64,000 bases of DNA, from contig NC_066517.1 in assembly GCF_024679095.1 (NCBI RefSeq), forward strand, positions 22,322,540-22,386,539, given 5' to 3'. The notes beneath the pieces were generated by a model that was given only the letters and a program-made list of their open reading frames with translations, was not told where the DNA came from and made no database searches. Position 1 is the stretch's first letter. Each line of letters starts with the position of its first letter. This stretch comes from Eriocheir sinensis (taxonomy: Eukaryota; Arthropoda; Malacostraca; Decapoda; Varunidae). Positions 25,291-36,931 of the stretch are shown here, piece by piece. Both the position numbers and the translations under genes were made by a program.

Positions 25291-25491
25291 TCATATTTCA
25301 AGCTTCTCCTCATCCTTCCTCCTCTTCATCTCCCTCTTCTTCTTCTTCTTCCTCTTCTTCTTTTTCTTCTTCATCTCCCTCTTCTTTTTCTTCTTCTTCG
25401 TCTTATTTTCTTACCTCCTTCTCCTCCTCCTCTGCCTCGTTTGCAAGACACCTGCTCGTTCTTCGGACATCCTAAACTTAATCTCGCTCCC

Positions 25492-25529
<38 letters not shown>

Positions 25530-25690
25530 TTCTTTACCCAACTTTTCCCTCAAATTTTTATTCATTTATTTTCCTCCCTCTCCCTCTCACTCCCTCTCAT
25601 TCCCACTCCTTCTCCTCCCACTCCCCCTCCCCCTCATGGTTCCCCCACACTTTTCCCTTCAGGCAGACTCGTTCGCCCTTCATTAAACAG
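25291..25690. repeat. (CTT)n/(CTC)n and (TC)n pyrimidine block
   Basis: TTC/CTC triplets at 25310-25435, TC at 25497-25526, then CCCTCTC repeats at 25570-25640. Confidence 0.85.
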
Positions 25691-25824
25691 GGCTTACCTA
25701 CCTGCACGTCTCCTCCGCCTGGTTCAATCAATGCACGCGCACCTGTTCCCTCAGCGCCCTTCCCCTCACCTTTTCCCTTCTCGCTTTTCTTCTTTGTTTA
25801 CCCCGACGTTGCCCTCGTCTTTTT

Positions 25825-26015
25825 ACTCATTATTTCCCTCATATTAACAGAACTCATTATTTCCTTGGCCTTAAAGAATTCATTATTTCCTTGACCTTAC
25901 AGAAGACTCATTATTTCCTTGGCCTTAAAGAACTCATCATTTCCTTGACCAAGACTCATTATTTCCTTCACATAACAGAAAACTTTATTATTTCCTCCAC
26001 GTTACAGAAGACGCC
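25825..26015 (+). repeat. ~30-bp minisatellite
   Basis: About six units of the form ACTCATTATTTCCTTGGCCTT (one base differs between units), with AACAGAA or AAAGAA spacers. Confidence 0.8.
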
Positions 26016-26029
26016 AAGTTAAGCCTTCA

Positions 26030-26705
26030 GTGGAGGTAAAAACATCTGCCTCAACAAGAACATCAACAACGTCACACGCCAACACTCACACTTCTCAAAA
26101 ATCACGAAACTCGAACAGAACTTCAACATCCACTAACGCAACTTCCCCAGCTTCACCACCACCACCTCCTCCACCTCCACCCACTTGCATTACCACTTCA
26201 CCACATAACACGCTTTACCACCCTCACCACCGCTCCACCTCCTCATAACACACGAACCACTTACCACCACCATCACCACATACACAAAACTACCTCCTCA
26301 ATATTCTATCATCACCAATACACATAAAGATTACCCAACACCATACCAGCACGACTTTAAACATCACAACACGACCACCACCACCACCAGAACCACCACC
26401 TCTTCATATACAAACACCATACAACACCCAATCATACTCATCACCACAACCCATATAGGACCCAATACAACTCATCCACCATCACAATACTCTCTACATC
26501 TTCACACGCAAAATAAATACAACACACAAACGCCATATATTCAACACTACAACTTAAACAAGACCTCCAACCATCCTACTCTTCACACACATCTTCAAAC
26601 ACAACACATTTTCACCATATAACCCACACCATAACTAATACAAGACCCCCCCAATACAACACAACCCAGCCACCCCATCACCATGCAGCACCCCCCCCCC
26701 ACCCC
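26030..26705. repeat. G-depleted A/C-rich stretch
   Basis: From about 26140 to 26705 the plus strand is built of A, C and T with almost no G. CAC/CCA triplets are interspersed with CACAACAC-type words, ending in poly(C) at 26690-26704. No gene is supported. Confidence 0.8.
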
Positions 26706-26880
26706 CACACACACACACTCTTCATCACAGTATTCTCACCAGCACTCGCACGCTTGCTAAAAATCTGGCTGGTGCTGTAAACTTGCCCGCCGGCGCCCCG
26801 TGTTGATGCAGCTTTAAAGAGTTCCCCGTGTTCCCGCCGCCTGTAGAGCTGCCAGCCAGTACACCCCTTGAATCCTTCCC
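26706..26880. other. Non-repetitive interval
   Basis: Mixed, locally GC-rich (26770-26870). Short frames on both strands have no recognisable domain. Confidence 0.45.
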
Positions 26881-27335
26881 CTCCTTTCTCTCGCCAAGCC
26901 AAGCACTCGGGACTGTTGTTTATCTCCTTAACCTTACTTCTCTTATCTCCTTTCTCTGTTTATCTGTTTATCTCCTTGATTGTCGTTCCCTTCCCTCCTC
27001 TCCCTCCTTTCCCTCGCCAAGCCAAGCACTCACGACTGTTGTTTATCTCCTTAACCTTACTTCTCTTATCTCCTTTCTCTGTTTATCTGTTTATCTCCTT
27101 GATTGTCGTTCCCTTCCCTCCTCTCCCTCCTTTCCCTCGCCAAGCCAAGCACTCACGACTGTTTTTTATCTCCTTAACCTTACTTCTCTTATCTCCTTTC
27201 TCTGTTTATCTCCTTGACTATTATTTCCTTCTCTCCCTTCTCGGCTTCCCTCCTCTCCCTCCTTTCCCTAGCCAAGCACTCACGACCAAAACTTATCTCC
27301 TCAACCTTACTTCTCTGCTTTTCCTTCTCTGTTAA
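26881..27335 (+). repeat. 123-bp tandem array (41 codons per unit)
   Basis: AAGCCAAGCACTC at 26896, 27019 and 27142 gives an exact 123-bp period, with a truncated unit to about 27330. Because 123 is divisible by three, two plus-strand frames stay open and show 41-residue hydrophobic repeats. I read this as a minisatellite in pyrimidine-rich DNA. Confidence 0.92.
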
Positions 27336-27975
27336 TCTCCAACTATCATTCTCTTCACTCCCTTCTCTGCTTCTCATTTCCCACCCTTCCCGTTTTTCTA
27401 TACAACCTCATTCTCTTTTCTCTTTCTCTGCTTCTCTGCTTTATCCTCCTTTCCCATCCTTCTCGTTTATCTCCTCATCCCTTAATTTATTCTTTTCTTC
27501 TCTTTTTTCTCTTCTCTGATTTCCTCCCTTTCCCAGCCTTCCCTACCCAACCACCTACTTACTCATCCCCCATTCTCTTCTTTCTCTTCTCTGCTTTCCT
27601 TCCTTTCCCAACCTTCCCTACCCAACCACCTACTTACTCAACCCGCATTCTCTTCTTTCTTTCTCTTCTCTGCTTTCCTTCCTTTCCCACCCTTCCCTAC
27701 CCAACCACCTCCCTACTCATCCCCCATTCTCTTCTTTCTCTTCTCTGCTTTCCTTCCTTTCCCAGCCTTCCCTACCCAACCACCTCCCTACTCATCCCCC
27801 ATTCTCTTCTTTCTTTCTCTTCTCTGCTTCCCTTCCTTTCCCACTCTTCCCTACCCAACCACCTACTTACTCAGCCCCCATTCTCTTCTTTCTTTCTCTT
27901 CTCTGCTTTCCTTCCTTTCCCAGCCTTCCTTACCCAACCACCTCCCTACTCATCCCCCATTCTCTTCTTTCCCAC
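27336..27975 (+). repeat. 75-79 bp tandem array
   Basis: CATTCTCTTCTTTC recurs at 27571, 27646, 27725, 27800, 27879 and 27958. Spacing alternates between 75 and 79 bp because of one extra TTTC. Units contain CCCTACCCAACCACC. Confidence 0.9.
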
Positions 27976-28232
27976 CTTTCCTATACTTAACGTTCGTCTC
28001 CTTAACCCCCATTCCTTTTCCTTTCTTTTTCTTTTCTTTCCTTTCTTTCTTTTCTCTTGCTTCTCTGCTTTATACTCGCCATACTTTGTTTTCATAAACT
28101 CACACCTGTTGTTTCTCTCTCTTGGATCTACTTTGCCTTGTTTGACCCTCTTCCTTCTTGCGTCTCCCTTTATATTCTGCTTTTCTGCTGTATTATATTT
28201 TGTAGTTTTTTTTCTTTTGTTTTTTTGTTTTT

Positions 28233-28295
<63 letters not shown>

Positions 28296-28431
28296 CATGC
28301 ACTAACACCTCTTTCCTCCCTCTTTAATCCTCTTTGTTTTCATTTACTTCTTCCCTCGTTATTTTGTTATTTTGCTTTGTCTTAATTTAGTCTACCTTTC
28401 ATATGCTCTGTTTGGATATATATGAACGTAA

Positions 28432-28432
<1 letters not shown>
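27976..28432. repeat. Pyrimidine-rich DNA with (GT)n at 28226-28291
   Basis: GT run of about 66 bp flanked by T-rich mixed sequence. No gene is seen. Confidence 0.85.
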
Positions 28433-28473
<41 letters not shown>

Positions 28474-28593
28474 GTTTATCCCTCTCGTTTATTTTATCTG
28501 TTTCACCCGTTTGTCTGTGTGTGCGTGCGTGCATGCGTGTTGTGTCTTTGTTTTCTTTTTGTTTCATTCCTCCAATATCCATACATCATGCTT

Positions 28594-28674
<81 letters not shown>

Positions 28675-28830
28675 ACCTATCTATCTATCTATCTACCTAT
28701 ATATTTATCTACCTATATATTTATCTATTTACCTATTTATCTATTTACCTATTTATCTATCTATCTATCTGTCTATCTATCTATCTATCTATCTCTATCT
28801 ATCTATCTATCTATCTATCTATTTCTTAAT
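28433..28830. repeat. (TC)n, (TC)n and (ATCT)n compound repeat
   Basis: TC at 28433-28467 and 28595-28661. The second runs directly into ATCT tetranucleotides with ACCT and ATTT variants to 28826. Confidence 0.95.
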
Positions 28831-29100
28831 GTGTTTCTTCTTCACTCTCCTCTTTAACTTTGCTCTGAGATTCACATTTGCCCTTTACAATTCACACAAC
28901 TTATTTTATTTTCCATGTTCTGTTTTTCCTCCAGTCCTTGATGATATTTGAAGTCCAGCAGCAACATTCTGACTGGCAGTTTCTAAGGGTGTTGTATTTC
29001 CCAAACGTCTTGTACCCGCTTCTAAATAATTATAAACATGGTCAACATTCTAATGGACGCAAGACTTCTGCACCACGATCGGTCAGGTAATCAGGTAAAA
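28831..29100. other. Non-repetitive interval
   Basis: Mixed sequence without a recognisable gene. Confidence 0.5.
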
Positions 29101-29960
29101 AGAAAAAGTGAAATCTCGGTAGTTGGAGAGAGAGACCAAACGACGAAGGAGGGAAAAGAAAGCTGAGAAAACTGGAGGAAGAGCAAAGATATGAAGAGGA
29201 ACAAGAATAAAGAGGAAGAGGAAAGAATAACGAACAAGAAAAGAGGAAGAGGGAGAGACCAGATGAAAAAGGAGAATATAGAGACTAGAGAAAACTGGAG
29301 AAAGGTGGATAAAGAGGATATGAAGGAGGAACAAGAGAAGAAGAGGAAGAGGAAAGAGGGACAAACAAGAAATGAGGAAGAGGGAGAGACCAGACGACAG
29401 AGGAGGAAAAAGAGAGAACAGAGAAAACTGGAGAAAGGTGGATAAAGAGGATGTGAAGGAGGAACAAGAGAAGAAGAGGAAGAAGAAAGAGGGACGAAAA
29501 GAGGAAGAGCAAGAGGGATATGGAGAGACCAGACGACAAAGGAAGAAAAAAGAGAACAAAGAAAAACTGAAGAATGGTGAAGGAAGAGGAAAGAGGATAA
29601 GAAGGAGGAAGAAGAGAAAAAGAGGAAGAGGGATAAGGAGAGACCAGACAACAAAGGAGGAGGGAAAAAAGAGGAAAAAGATAAAGATATGGAGAGACCA
29701 GACGACAAAGAGGAAGAAAAGAGGACAGATAAAATAAAGATAAGTAAAGAAAGAGGAAAGAGGATATGAAGAAGGAAGAAGAGAAGAAGAAGAAGAGGGA
29801 TATGGAGAGACCAGACGACAAAGAGGAAAGAAGAGGACATAAAATAAAGATAAATGAGGAAAGAGGAAAGAAAGAGGATATGAAGGAAGGACAAGAGAAG
29901 AAGAGGAAGATGACGAGGGAATTTGAATCATGGCGAAGCAACTATCACGGGGAAGAAGAA
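29101..29960. repeat. Purine block with ~115-bp degenerate units
   Basis: GAGACCAGACGACAAAGGAGG-like landmarks recur at about 29133, 29387, 29525, 29640, 29695 and 29805, between GAAGAGGAA runs. The 282-codon minus-strand frame with repeated SLRRLVSPY-like words is the complement of this array. Confidence 0.85.
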
Positions 29961-29985
29961 GAGCAAAAGGAGATGAGCAGAGGAG

Positions 29986-29986
29986 A

Positions 29987-30021
<35 letters not shown>

Positions 30022-30185
30022 GGAGGAGGAGGAGGAGGTGGAGGAAAAGATGATGATGAGGAGGAGGAGAAGGTGGAGGAAAAGATGCTGATGATGAGGA
30101 GGACGAGGTGGAGGAAAAAATGATGATGATGATGAGGAGGAGGAGGAGGAGGAGGAGGAGGAGGAGGAGGAGGTGGAGGGAAAGT
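29986..30185. repeat. (GAT)n and (GGA)n runs
   Basis: GAT at 29986-30020, then alternating GGA and GAT groups with repeated GTGGAGGAAAAGATG. Confidence 0.93.
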
Positions 30186-30442
30186 GAAAAGATGGAAGAC
30201 ACTTGATCCATAATGAAGGAAAAATTAATGACTGCGTGCATAATCATCTTAGACATTACTACGCTATTAATTAAGACCTTTGCTCCCTTCACCCTCTTAC
30301 TTCATGATCATTATCTACATCATCACAATTATCATCATTATATTGCCATCATTAGTGGGGGGAGTATTGGTAGTGGTCGTGCTGTTGTTGTTGTTGTTGT
30401 TGTTGTTAATGTTATTGTTGTTGTTATACAGAGTTATAGAAT

Positions 30443-30507
<65 letters not shown>

Positions 30508-30552
30508 TAAATCCTTTGCATATTTAAATCATTTCCTCCCGCAGATGGTATT

Positions 30553-30592
<40 letters not shown>

Positions 30593-30670
30593 ACGCAGAG
30601 GAGAGCAAAGATGAAGCGATCCTCATATTAAAGTTTCCTCGGATATGGAAATTAGTTAAGACCCTGCTGT

Positions 30671-30726
<56 letters not shown>

Positions 30727-30793
30727 ACCTTGTCATATTCCTGGTACACAAACAGAACATAGATAAACCGTTCCGCAATTCCCGTCCCTTTGT
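30186..30793. repeat. Mixed DNA with (GTT)n, (AC)n, (TC)n and (GA)n
   Basis: GTT at 30379-30427, AC at 30445-30502, TC at 30556-30590 and GA at 30674-30723, separated by short unique spacers (30186-30375, 30503-30555, 30591-30673, 30724-30793). Confidence 0.93.
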
Positions 30794-30802
30794 GTGCGTG
30801 TG

Positions 30803-30874
<72 letters not shown>
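30794..30874. repeat. (GT)n microsatellite
   Basis: About 80 bp, with GC interruptions near the left end. Confidence 0.96.
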
Positions 30875-30875
<1 letters not shown>

Positions 30876-30919
30876 CGCTCTAACTCAAGCTCTAACTTTC
30901 TCTTTCCCAACAAAACCTT

Positions 30920-31260
30920 ACCCTCCCTCCCTCCCTCCCTCACTCCCTCTCTCCTCGTTCACCTCCCTCCTCCCTCCCTCCCTTTCACATATTTCACTGA
31001 GTTACAAATCCTAAACTAAGTCTCGATTTTACTCAACTGAAGGAAGGAAGGAAGGAAGGAAGTGGAGAGAGGAAAGGAAGGAAGGAAGGAAGGAAGGAAG
31101 GAAGTGGAGAGAGGAAAGGAAAGGAGGAGGACGAAGAGAAGGAGGGAGGAAAGAAAAGAAAGGGAAATAAATAACAGGAAAGGGAAGAAGGAAGCTGGAA
31201 TTGAAGGAAGGAAGGAAGGAAGGAAGGAAGGAAGGAGAAATAAATGAAGGAAATAAGAAG
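30920..31260. repeat. (CCCT)n then (GGAA)n runs
   Basis: CCCT at 30921-30985 faces GGAA/GGAAG runs at 31038-31110 and 31203-31235. Confidence 0.9.
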
Positions 31261-31311
31261 GAAGGAAAAACTAAATACAGAAACAGACAAGCAAGTAAAA
31301 ACAACGGATTT

Positions 31312-31312
<1 letters not shown>

Positions 31313-31399
<87 letters not shown>
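31313..31399. repeat. (GA)n microsatellite
   Basis: About 87 bp of GA. Confidence 0.97.
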
Positions 31400-31401
<2 letters not shown>

Positions 31402-31710
31402 AAAACACAAGTCACATACACAAAACTGGAATCCAAATAAGAAAACCAGGTCACATATTATATAAAAAAAGAAACCGAGTAGGAGGAGGAGGAGGAGAAG
31501 AACAAGAATGGAAGGAAGAGGAGAAGGAGGGAGAGACAGAGAGGGAAAGGATGGAAGAAGGGGGAAGGAAAATGAGAAGGTAGCAGAAGATCATGACTCA
31601 GAGGAACATACTGGTCTCATGTCTCACCTGCCTAACCTTCGAATACACCTGTGCTCAAGAAAATAAATATGGTAGAAAGTAAAGTAAAATAGAGAAGTAG
31701 TGAAGGAAGA
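31400..31710. other. Purine-rich and unique sequence
   Basis: A/G-rich 31480-31590, then a short mixed stretch. No gene is seen. Confidence 0.5.
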
Positions 31711-32040
31711 AAGGAGATAAAGCAAGGCGACGAAGATAAAAAAAGAAAGCATGCAATTGATATAACTCTATCTATCTATCTATCTATCTATCTCTTTCCG
31801 TTGCAGCAGGAGGGAAAGAGGGAAACGATAATGAGATGTTAAGGAGAAAACAAGCGAAAAGTGGAGAGAGAAATAAAGGAGATAGAGCAAGGCGACGAAA
31901 TATAAAAAAAAAAGCATGAAATATATATAAACTCTCTATCTATCTATCTATCTATCTCTTTTCGTTGCAGCAGGAGAGAAAGAGGAAAGCGATGATGAAA
32001 TGTTAAGGAGAAAAGAAGTGAAAAGTGGAGAGAAATAAAG
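31711..32040 (+). repeat. 166-bp direct duplication containing (CTAT)n
   Basis: AGGAGATA-AGCAAGGCGACGAA at 31712 and 31878 begins two copies. Each has a CTAT run (31766-31792 and 31934-31956) followed by CGTTGCAGCAGGAG. Confidence 0.85.
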
Positions 32041-32731
32041 AAAGGAACGTGAAAGAAGGAACACTCGGTTATGCTAAGTTAATGTTGAAGATGAGAGAGA
32101 AGAGGAAGGGAAGAGGGAGAATAGAGGAGGAGGAGGGAAGTAGGGAACGTAGATTAATGAGGGAGAAATGGAAGGGAAGGAAGGAATAATAAAGAGGAAA
32201 TAAGGGAGATGGAAGGAAAGAAATGGAGATAGATAAGAATGAAAAAAATGAGAAGGAAAAATTTATTACAGAAAGGAAGAGAAGAGAAAGAAAAAGATGA
32301 ATAGGAGAGATATGATACAAGAAATGTGGAAGAAGAAGAAAAAGAAGAAGAAGAAGAAGAAGAAGAGAATAATGGAAATACAAAAAAGAAAAGCTGGAAA
32401 ACTAAGAAAATGAGAAGGAAAAATTTATTACAGAAAGGAAGAGAAAGACAAAGATGAACAGGAGATATGATACAGAAAATGGTAAAGAAGACGAAGAAGA
32501 AGATGAGGAAGAAGAAGAAAAAGAAGAAGAAGAAGAAGGAGAATAAAGGAAAAACAAAAAAGGGAAAAAAAAAGATACTGGGGAGAAGAGAAAAAGGAGG
32601 ATGGATGAGGGTTGAGGGAAGGAGGCAAAGAGTAAACTCGGGAGACAAAATACGTGTAGAAGGAAGTGGGAAGAATGAGAAATCTCTTTACAGTAAATGC
32701 ATCAAGGCTTTAATAAGAAGAGAGTGGCGCC

Positions 32732-32736
<5 letters not shown>
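32041..32736. repeat. Purine-rich degenerate ~160-bp repeat
   Basis: AATGAGAAGGAAAAATTTATTACAGAAAGGAAGAG occurs at about 32247 and 32408, each followed by an AAGAAGAAG run. The rest is A/G low complexity. Confidence 0.75.
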
Positions 32737-32796
<60 letters not shown>

Positions 32797-32798
32797 GA

Positions 32799-32849
<51 letters not shown>
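32737..32849. repeat. Compound (GA)n-(GT)n microsatellite
   Basis: GA at 32737-32793, GAGTGAGT transition, then GT to 32848. Confidence 0.96.
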
Positions 32850-33063
32850 ACTAGCCGAGTAAGTGAAACGCGGATTGCATTTTCCGTGGATTTATCTCTA
32901 TTTCTTTTCTTTTTCTGATTAAGGCAAAGCGAAAAAAATAATAATAATGGGATGGCTTTGTTCTTCACTGAGGCTGCCACATGCCCCCCTCCAGTTCCCT
33001 ATACAGTATACACATCTCAACACACATACAGGGTCCTGGCCGCATATTCCTGAAGTCTCTGTG

Positions 33064-33209
33064 GGTATCAGGACACCTCTCCTTCCGAAACTGACCTCTC
33101 TTTCGGCCACCTCTTTGGATTCTTTTTAGGAGCAGCAAGTAGCGGGCTTTTTTATTATTGTTTCCTTTTTTGTGCCCTTGAGCTGTCTCCTTTGTTGTAA
33201 AAAAAAAAA
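33064..33209 (-). mobile_element. Dispersed repeat family A, copy 2 (long form)
   Basis: The inverted match to 57217-57371 extends past the short core through GGTATCAGGACACCTCTCCT, so this form is about 146 bp. It ends in a poly(A) run at 33199-33209 (poly(T) head on the minus strand). Confidence 0.8.
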
Positions 33210-33353
33210 TGTGGTCTCTGAGTGAAGACGCTCGGCTGCAACTTCGAAACTATCCACGGGCCGTTCTGGAGAATACTCTCATTGTGATTCCCAATAAAAA
33301 TAGCCGTAAATACCTCCAACCAAACCTTACATAACCTAACCTAACCTTCTGTA
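33210..33353. other. Short unique interval with a few CCTAA-like words
   Basis: 33315-33345 contains ACATAACCTAACCTAACC, a very short telomere-like stretch next to family A, as also seen after copy 5. Confidence 0.5.
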
Positions 33354-33459
33354 ATGAATTTTTCCTTCTCTTTTTTTTCCATTCTCATCCATCTCCATTT
33401 CTTCCCTTCCATCTCGTTCCTTATTCCCTTATTTCCTCTTTCTAAATTTCTCCTTCCGT

Positions 33460-33638
33460 GTTCAAGAGTAGGCGGCACATACCCTAACAGACTTCGGGAA
33501 TGTGTGTCCGGCCCATCACGCCTCTGCAACAGCCTCCCTAAGCACCGCCTCCACCTTGCCAGCTGTGTAGAAGCGTCCCACTTTCTTATCAGCCTGGCCT
33601 CGGAGCATCACATCAGCGTGCTAGACCGGGTAACCTGA
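33460..33638 (+). pseudogene. Possible retroelement-derived fragment
   Basis: In an open frame ending at 33638, residues SRVGGTYPNRLRECVSGPSR, then LCNSLPKHRLHLASC, resemble the C-terminal region of LINE-type reverse-transcriptase polyproteins, where an (R)xWNSLP-like box is common. The match is by eye and weak, and the upstream part of the frame is T/C low complexity. It may be a chance open frame. Confidence 0.2.
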
Positions 33639-33879
33639 GCGGCATAACGACTTTCCTTGCCATGCGACCGACCCTCCGATATCACATGGGCCACGAATTG
33701 ACCTACTTTGGTAACACCCACAACTTTCACCCCACCCCCACCCCCCACCCCCCGGAAAAAAATCATTCTACCCCACACTCCCTTTCCCTCACAAGAAATA
33801 CAGTCAGACCTCCAGTTCCAACTCCCTTCTTTTACGGGTTTTTTTTTCTTATGTTTTGTGAATTTATTATTGTTGTTAT

Positions 33880-33884
<5 letters not shown>
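33639..33884. other. Non-repetitive interval
   Basis: Mixed sequence with CCCCACCCC runs (33731-33755). No gene is recognised. Confidence 0.45.

Positions 33885-33943
<59 letters not shown>
33885..33943. repeat. (AC)n microsatellite
   Basis: About 58 bp of AC. Confidence 0.97.
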
Positions 33944-33947
<4 letters not shown>

Positions 33948-34059
33948 ATCGTGGGGAGGGGCGGGGGTAATTCAAGCTTGTCGGGCGGTGAAGCTTTCTG
34001 GAAATTAAATGAAAACTTGGCGAAAACAACATTAGCTTCCGGTGACCTGGGCAAACGGG

Positions 34060-34545
34060 GGAAGGGGAGAGGGGGAAGGGGGAGGGGAGGGATGATAAGC
34101 AGAAAGGGGAAGGGTGTGAAAAGTAGGGAAACTGGTGAGGGAGGGAAAGAGGAGAAAGAGAGGGAGAGGAGTGAAGGGGAAGAGGAAGGGAAAGTTAAAC
34201 AGGGAAGGGAAAGATGTGAAAGGCAGAAAGTGGGAAGAAGGGAAGAGATGGGAAGAGGGGGGAGAAAGGGAGGGAGATAGGGGTTAATAGAGGGGGGGAT
34301 GGGAGGAAGGGGAGGGGAAGGCAGGGAGGGGAAAGGGTGATACAGGAGGGAGAGATTTGAAAAGAGGGAGGGGAAAGGGAGGGGAGGGGAAGGCAGGGAG
34401 GGGAAAGGGTGATACAGGAGGGAGAGATTTGAAAAGAGGGAGGGGAAAGGGAGGGGAGGGGAAGGCAGGGAGGGGAAAGGGTGATACAGGAGGGAGAGAT
34501 TTGAAAAGAGGGAGGAGAAAGGGAGGGGAGGGGAAGGAGGAGGAA
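34060..34545. repeat. G-rich purine block with a 72-bp tandem array
   Basis: GATTTGAAAAGAGGGAGG at 34354, 34426 and 34498 marks a 72-bp (24-codon) period from about 34290 to 34545. 34060-34290 is similar but not clearly tandem. Confidence 0.9.
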
Positions 34546-34559
34546 AAGAAATGCCTGCT

Positions 34560-35130
34560 TCTCCTAACCTTTCTTTTCCATTATTTCCTTTGCATGGTAT
34601 TCCTATTTTTTTCCTTCCTTTCCTTTACAAACTCTTTCCCAACCATATATTTTTTTTTACAACGCTAACAATTCTCTGCTTTCAATCGCTTTTTTTTCTC
34701 CTTTTTTTGTCCACTTCTACGTCATTCTTTTCCATTATTTCCTTTGCATATTTCCTTTTTTCCTTCCTTTCCTTTACAAACTCTTCACCAACAATATCAT
34801 TTTTTTTTTTTTACAACGCTAACATTTTTCTGCTTTCAATCGCTTTTTTTCTTTCAATTTTTTTCTACGTCATTCTTTTCCATTATTTCCTTTGTATGGT
34901 ATTTCCTTTTTCCCTTCTTTCCTTTACAAACTCTTCCCCAACTATATATCTTTTTTTTTTAAATGCTAATATTTATCTGCTTTCAATCGCCTTTTTCTCC
35001 TTTTTTCTACGTCATTCTTTTCCAATATTTCCTTTTTACCTTCCTTTCCTTTACAAACTCTCCACCAACCATATATTTTTTTTTTTTTACAACGCTACCA
35101 TTTCTCTGCTTTTAATCGCTTTTTTTCTCC
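34560..35130 (+). repeat. ~150-bp T-rich tandem array, four units
   Basis: CCTTTACAAACTC at 34622, 34771, 34921 and 35048. Units share CATTCTTTTCCATTATTTCC, a long T-run and CTGCTTTCAATCGC. A 366-codon Phe/Ser-rich frame spans it and continues into (AC)n, (TC)n and (GA)n, which rules it out as a gene. Confidence 0.9.
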
Positions 35131-35382
35131 TTTTTTCTGTCCTTTTGACCACTTTTTCTTTCTTTTTCTTTTTTGATAAAGTCAGTAAAAAAAATCCTTC
35201 AATCTTCGGTCGTTTGCCAAAGTCTATTTTCTTTTTTATTTCCTTTTTTTCTATTTGCTTTGATCTCTTTCCTGGACTCGCTTTTCCTTTTTTTCATTTT
35301 TTTTTAATGTTTTTTATATATATTTTTATGAACAATATTTATTTTACCGGGATTGCACATACATTCCTTTATAGCCCACGCA

Positions 35383-35387
<5 letters not shown>
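35131..35387. other. T-rich interval
   Basis: T-rich low-complexity sequence, little else. No gene is seen. Confidence 0.5.
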
Positions 35388-35436
<49 letters not shown>

Positions 35437-35460
35437 TTAATTTTGCTCCACTTTCCCCTT

Positions 35461-35508
<48 letters not shown>

Positions 35509-35548
35509 ATGGCGCACGCGTTTATCACAGGCAAGTACACAAAGGATA

Positions 35549-35632
<84 letters not shown>
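35388..35632. repeat. (AC)n, (TC)n and (GA)n tracts
   Basis: AC at 35388-35432, TC at 35467-35503 and GA at 35552-35632, with short spacers. Confidence 0.96.
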
Positions 35633-35635
<3 letters not shown>

Positions 35636-35724
35636 AACCCCTTTCCTCTAATTACCTATATTAATGAACTTCCCTAAAGCCAATCACAGGCCTTCCTACC
35701 TCATATAAAGTCTATCGGCCACTT

Positions 35725-36160
35725 CTATCTATCTGCCTGTGTCCTATGCCCTCAACCCTTTATCTATCTACCTCTGTCTCCCTGTCTATCTTACCTAACA
35801 ATATCTCTTACCAATTGACTGTCACCCTGTCTATCTATCAAGGTATGCCATTTTTTATCTATCTATCTATCTGCCTGTCTCTGTGTCCTCAATCCTTTAT
35901 CTATTTGCCTGTCTTCCTATCTATCTTACCTAACAATATCTCTTACCTGTTGACTGTCACACTGTCTATCTATCAAGGTATGTCATTTTTATCTAACTAT
36001 CTGTCTGTCTGTCTGTCTCCTGTAATCTCTAATCTTAACTCTTTTATATATCTACCTCTGTCTGTCTATCTAACTTCTTTTTTACAGCAAAGGAAACAGC
36101 TCATGGGCAAAAAAAAAGCCCGCTACTCACCTTACCTAATACCATCTCTCTTATCTACTG
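35725..36160 (+). repeat. 137-bp tandem repeat of (CTAT)-rich units
   Basis: CCTCAA(C/T)CCTTTATCTAT at 35750 and 35887, with TATCTTACCTAACAATATCTCTTACC and CTGTCTATCTATCAAGGTATG-like boxes in each. A third unit is split by the family A insertion at 36077-36129. Confidence 0.85.
36077..36129 (+). mobile_element. Dispersed repeat family A, copy 3 (short)
   Basis: T-run, TTTACAGCAAAGGAAACAGC, TCATGGGCA, A-run, AAGCCCGCTACTC. It interrupts the third 137-bp unit between CTATCTAAC and ACCTTACCTAATACC. Confidence 0.75.
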
Positions 36161-36164
36161 ACGG

Positions 36165-36320
36165 TAGGCGTGTAAGCAGTGAGGTAAATAGGAGATCAGA
36201 CAGGTAATCAGAAAGACAGGTAACCAGGCAGATAAACAGGTTAATCAGGACAGGTAAGCAGGTAGGTAACGAGGTGATCAAACAGGTAACCATAAATATA
36301 AGGAGGAATGATATTAGACG
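36165..36320 (+). repeat. Degenerate CAGGTAA minisatellite
   Basis: Repeated CAGGTAA, CAGGTAG and GAGGTAA words every 8-20 bp. These resemble splice donors by chance; no exon is associated. Confidence 0.6.
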
Positions 36321-36324
36321 TCAT

Positions 36325-36445
36325 GGCTGTCTAATTACTGAGATAGGTAAGTCACGGTACACAGGTAAGCAAATAGGTGATCAGCCAGCCAGGTAAGCAG
36401 GTATATAAGCAAGAAGGTAATCACGCAAAGAGGCAGGCAGGTGTG
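36325..36445 (+). repeat. ~125-bp duplicated segment, copy 1
   Basis: Matches 38570-38697: CATGGCTGTCTAATTA, GGTAAGTCACGGTACACAGG, AAGCAAGAAGGTAATCACGC and AGGCAGGCAGGT in the same order. Confidence 0.85.
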
Positions 36446-36630
36446 TGATGACTTCAAGACTCACTAATTACCCCTTCCAAGGTCTAATCAAGCCTCGAGG
36501 TCACCCACTCCATTAAACAAGGACTTAATTGGCCCCTAGTGGGATGCCCTTCCAATCAAGAGTCAATTGGAGGATTAGGAAGCTAGTTAAAACAGGGCAA
36601 GGAGGAGGGAACGGTGGTGGAGGTGGAAGG
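36446..36630. other. Non-repetitive interval
   Basis: Contains repeated AATTGG and CCAATC words. No gene is recognised. Confidence 0.5.

Positions 36631-36931
<301 letters not shown>

Noticed and set aside
26828..27335. Plus-strand frames with 41-residue hydrophobic repeats
   Set aside because: A 123-bp minisatellite is open because its period is a multiple of three; two frames are open at once.
29083..29931. 282- and 267-codon minus-strand frames with membrane-like Leu/Phe/Ser repeats
   Set aside because: Complement of GAAGAGGAA purine repeats with a degenerate tandem unit; several overlapping frames are equally open.
33354..33460. N-terminal part of the frame ending at 33638 as a signal peptide
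   Set aside because: It is T/C low complexity; only the downstream part has any protein-like character.
34551..35651. 366-codon plus-strand open frame
   Set aside because: It spans a T-rich tandem array and then (AC)n, (TC)n and (GA)n tracts; it is compositional.
36165..36320. Series of splice donors (CAGGTAA)
   Set aside because: The words are part of a degenerate minisatellite with no exons between them.
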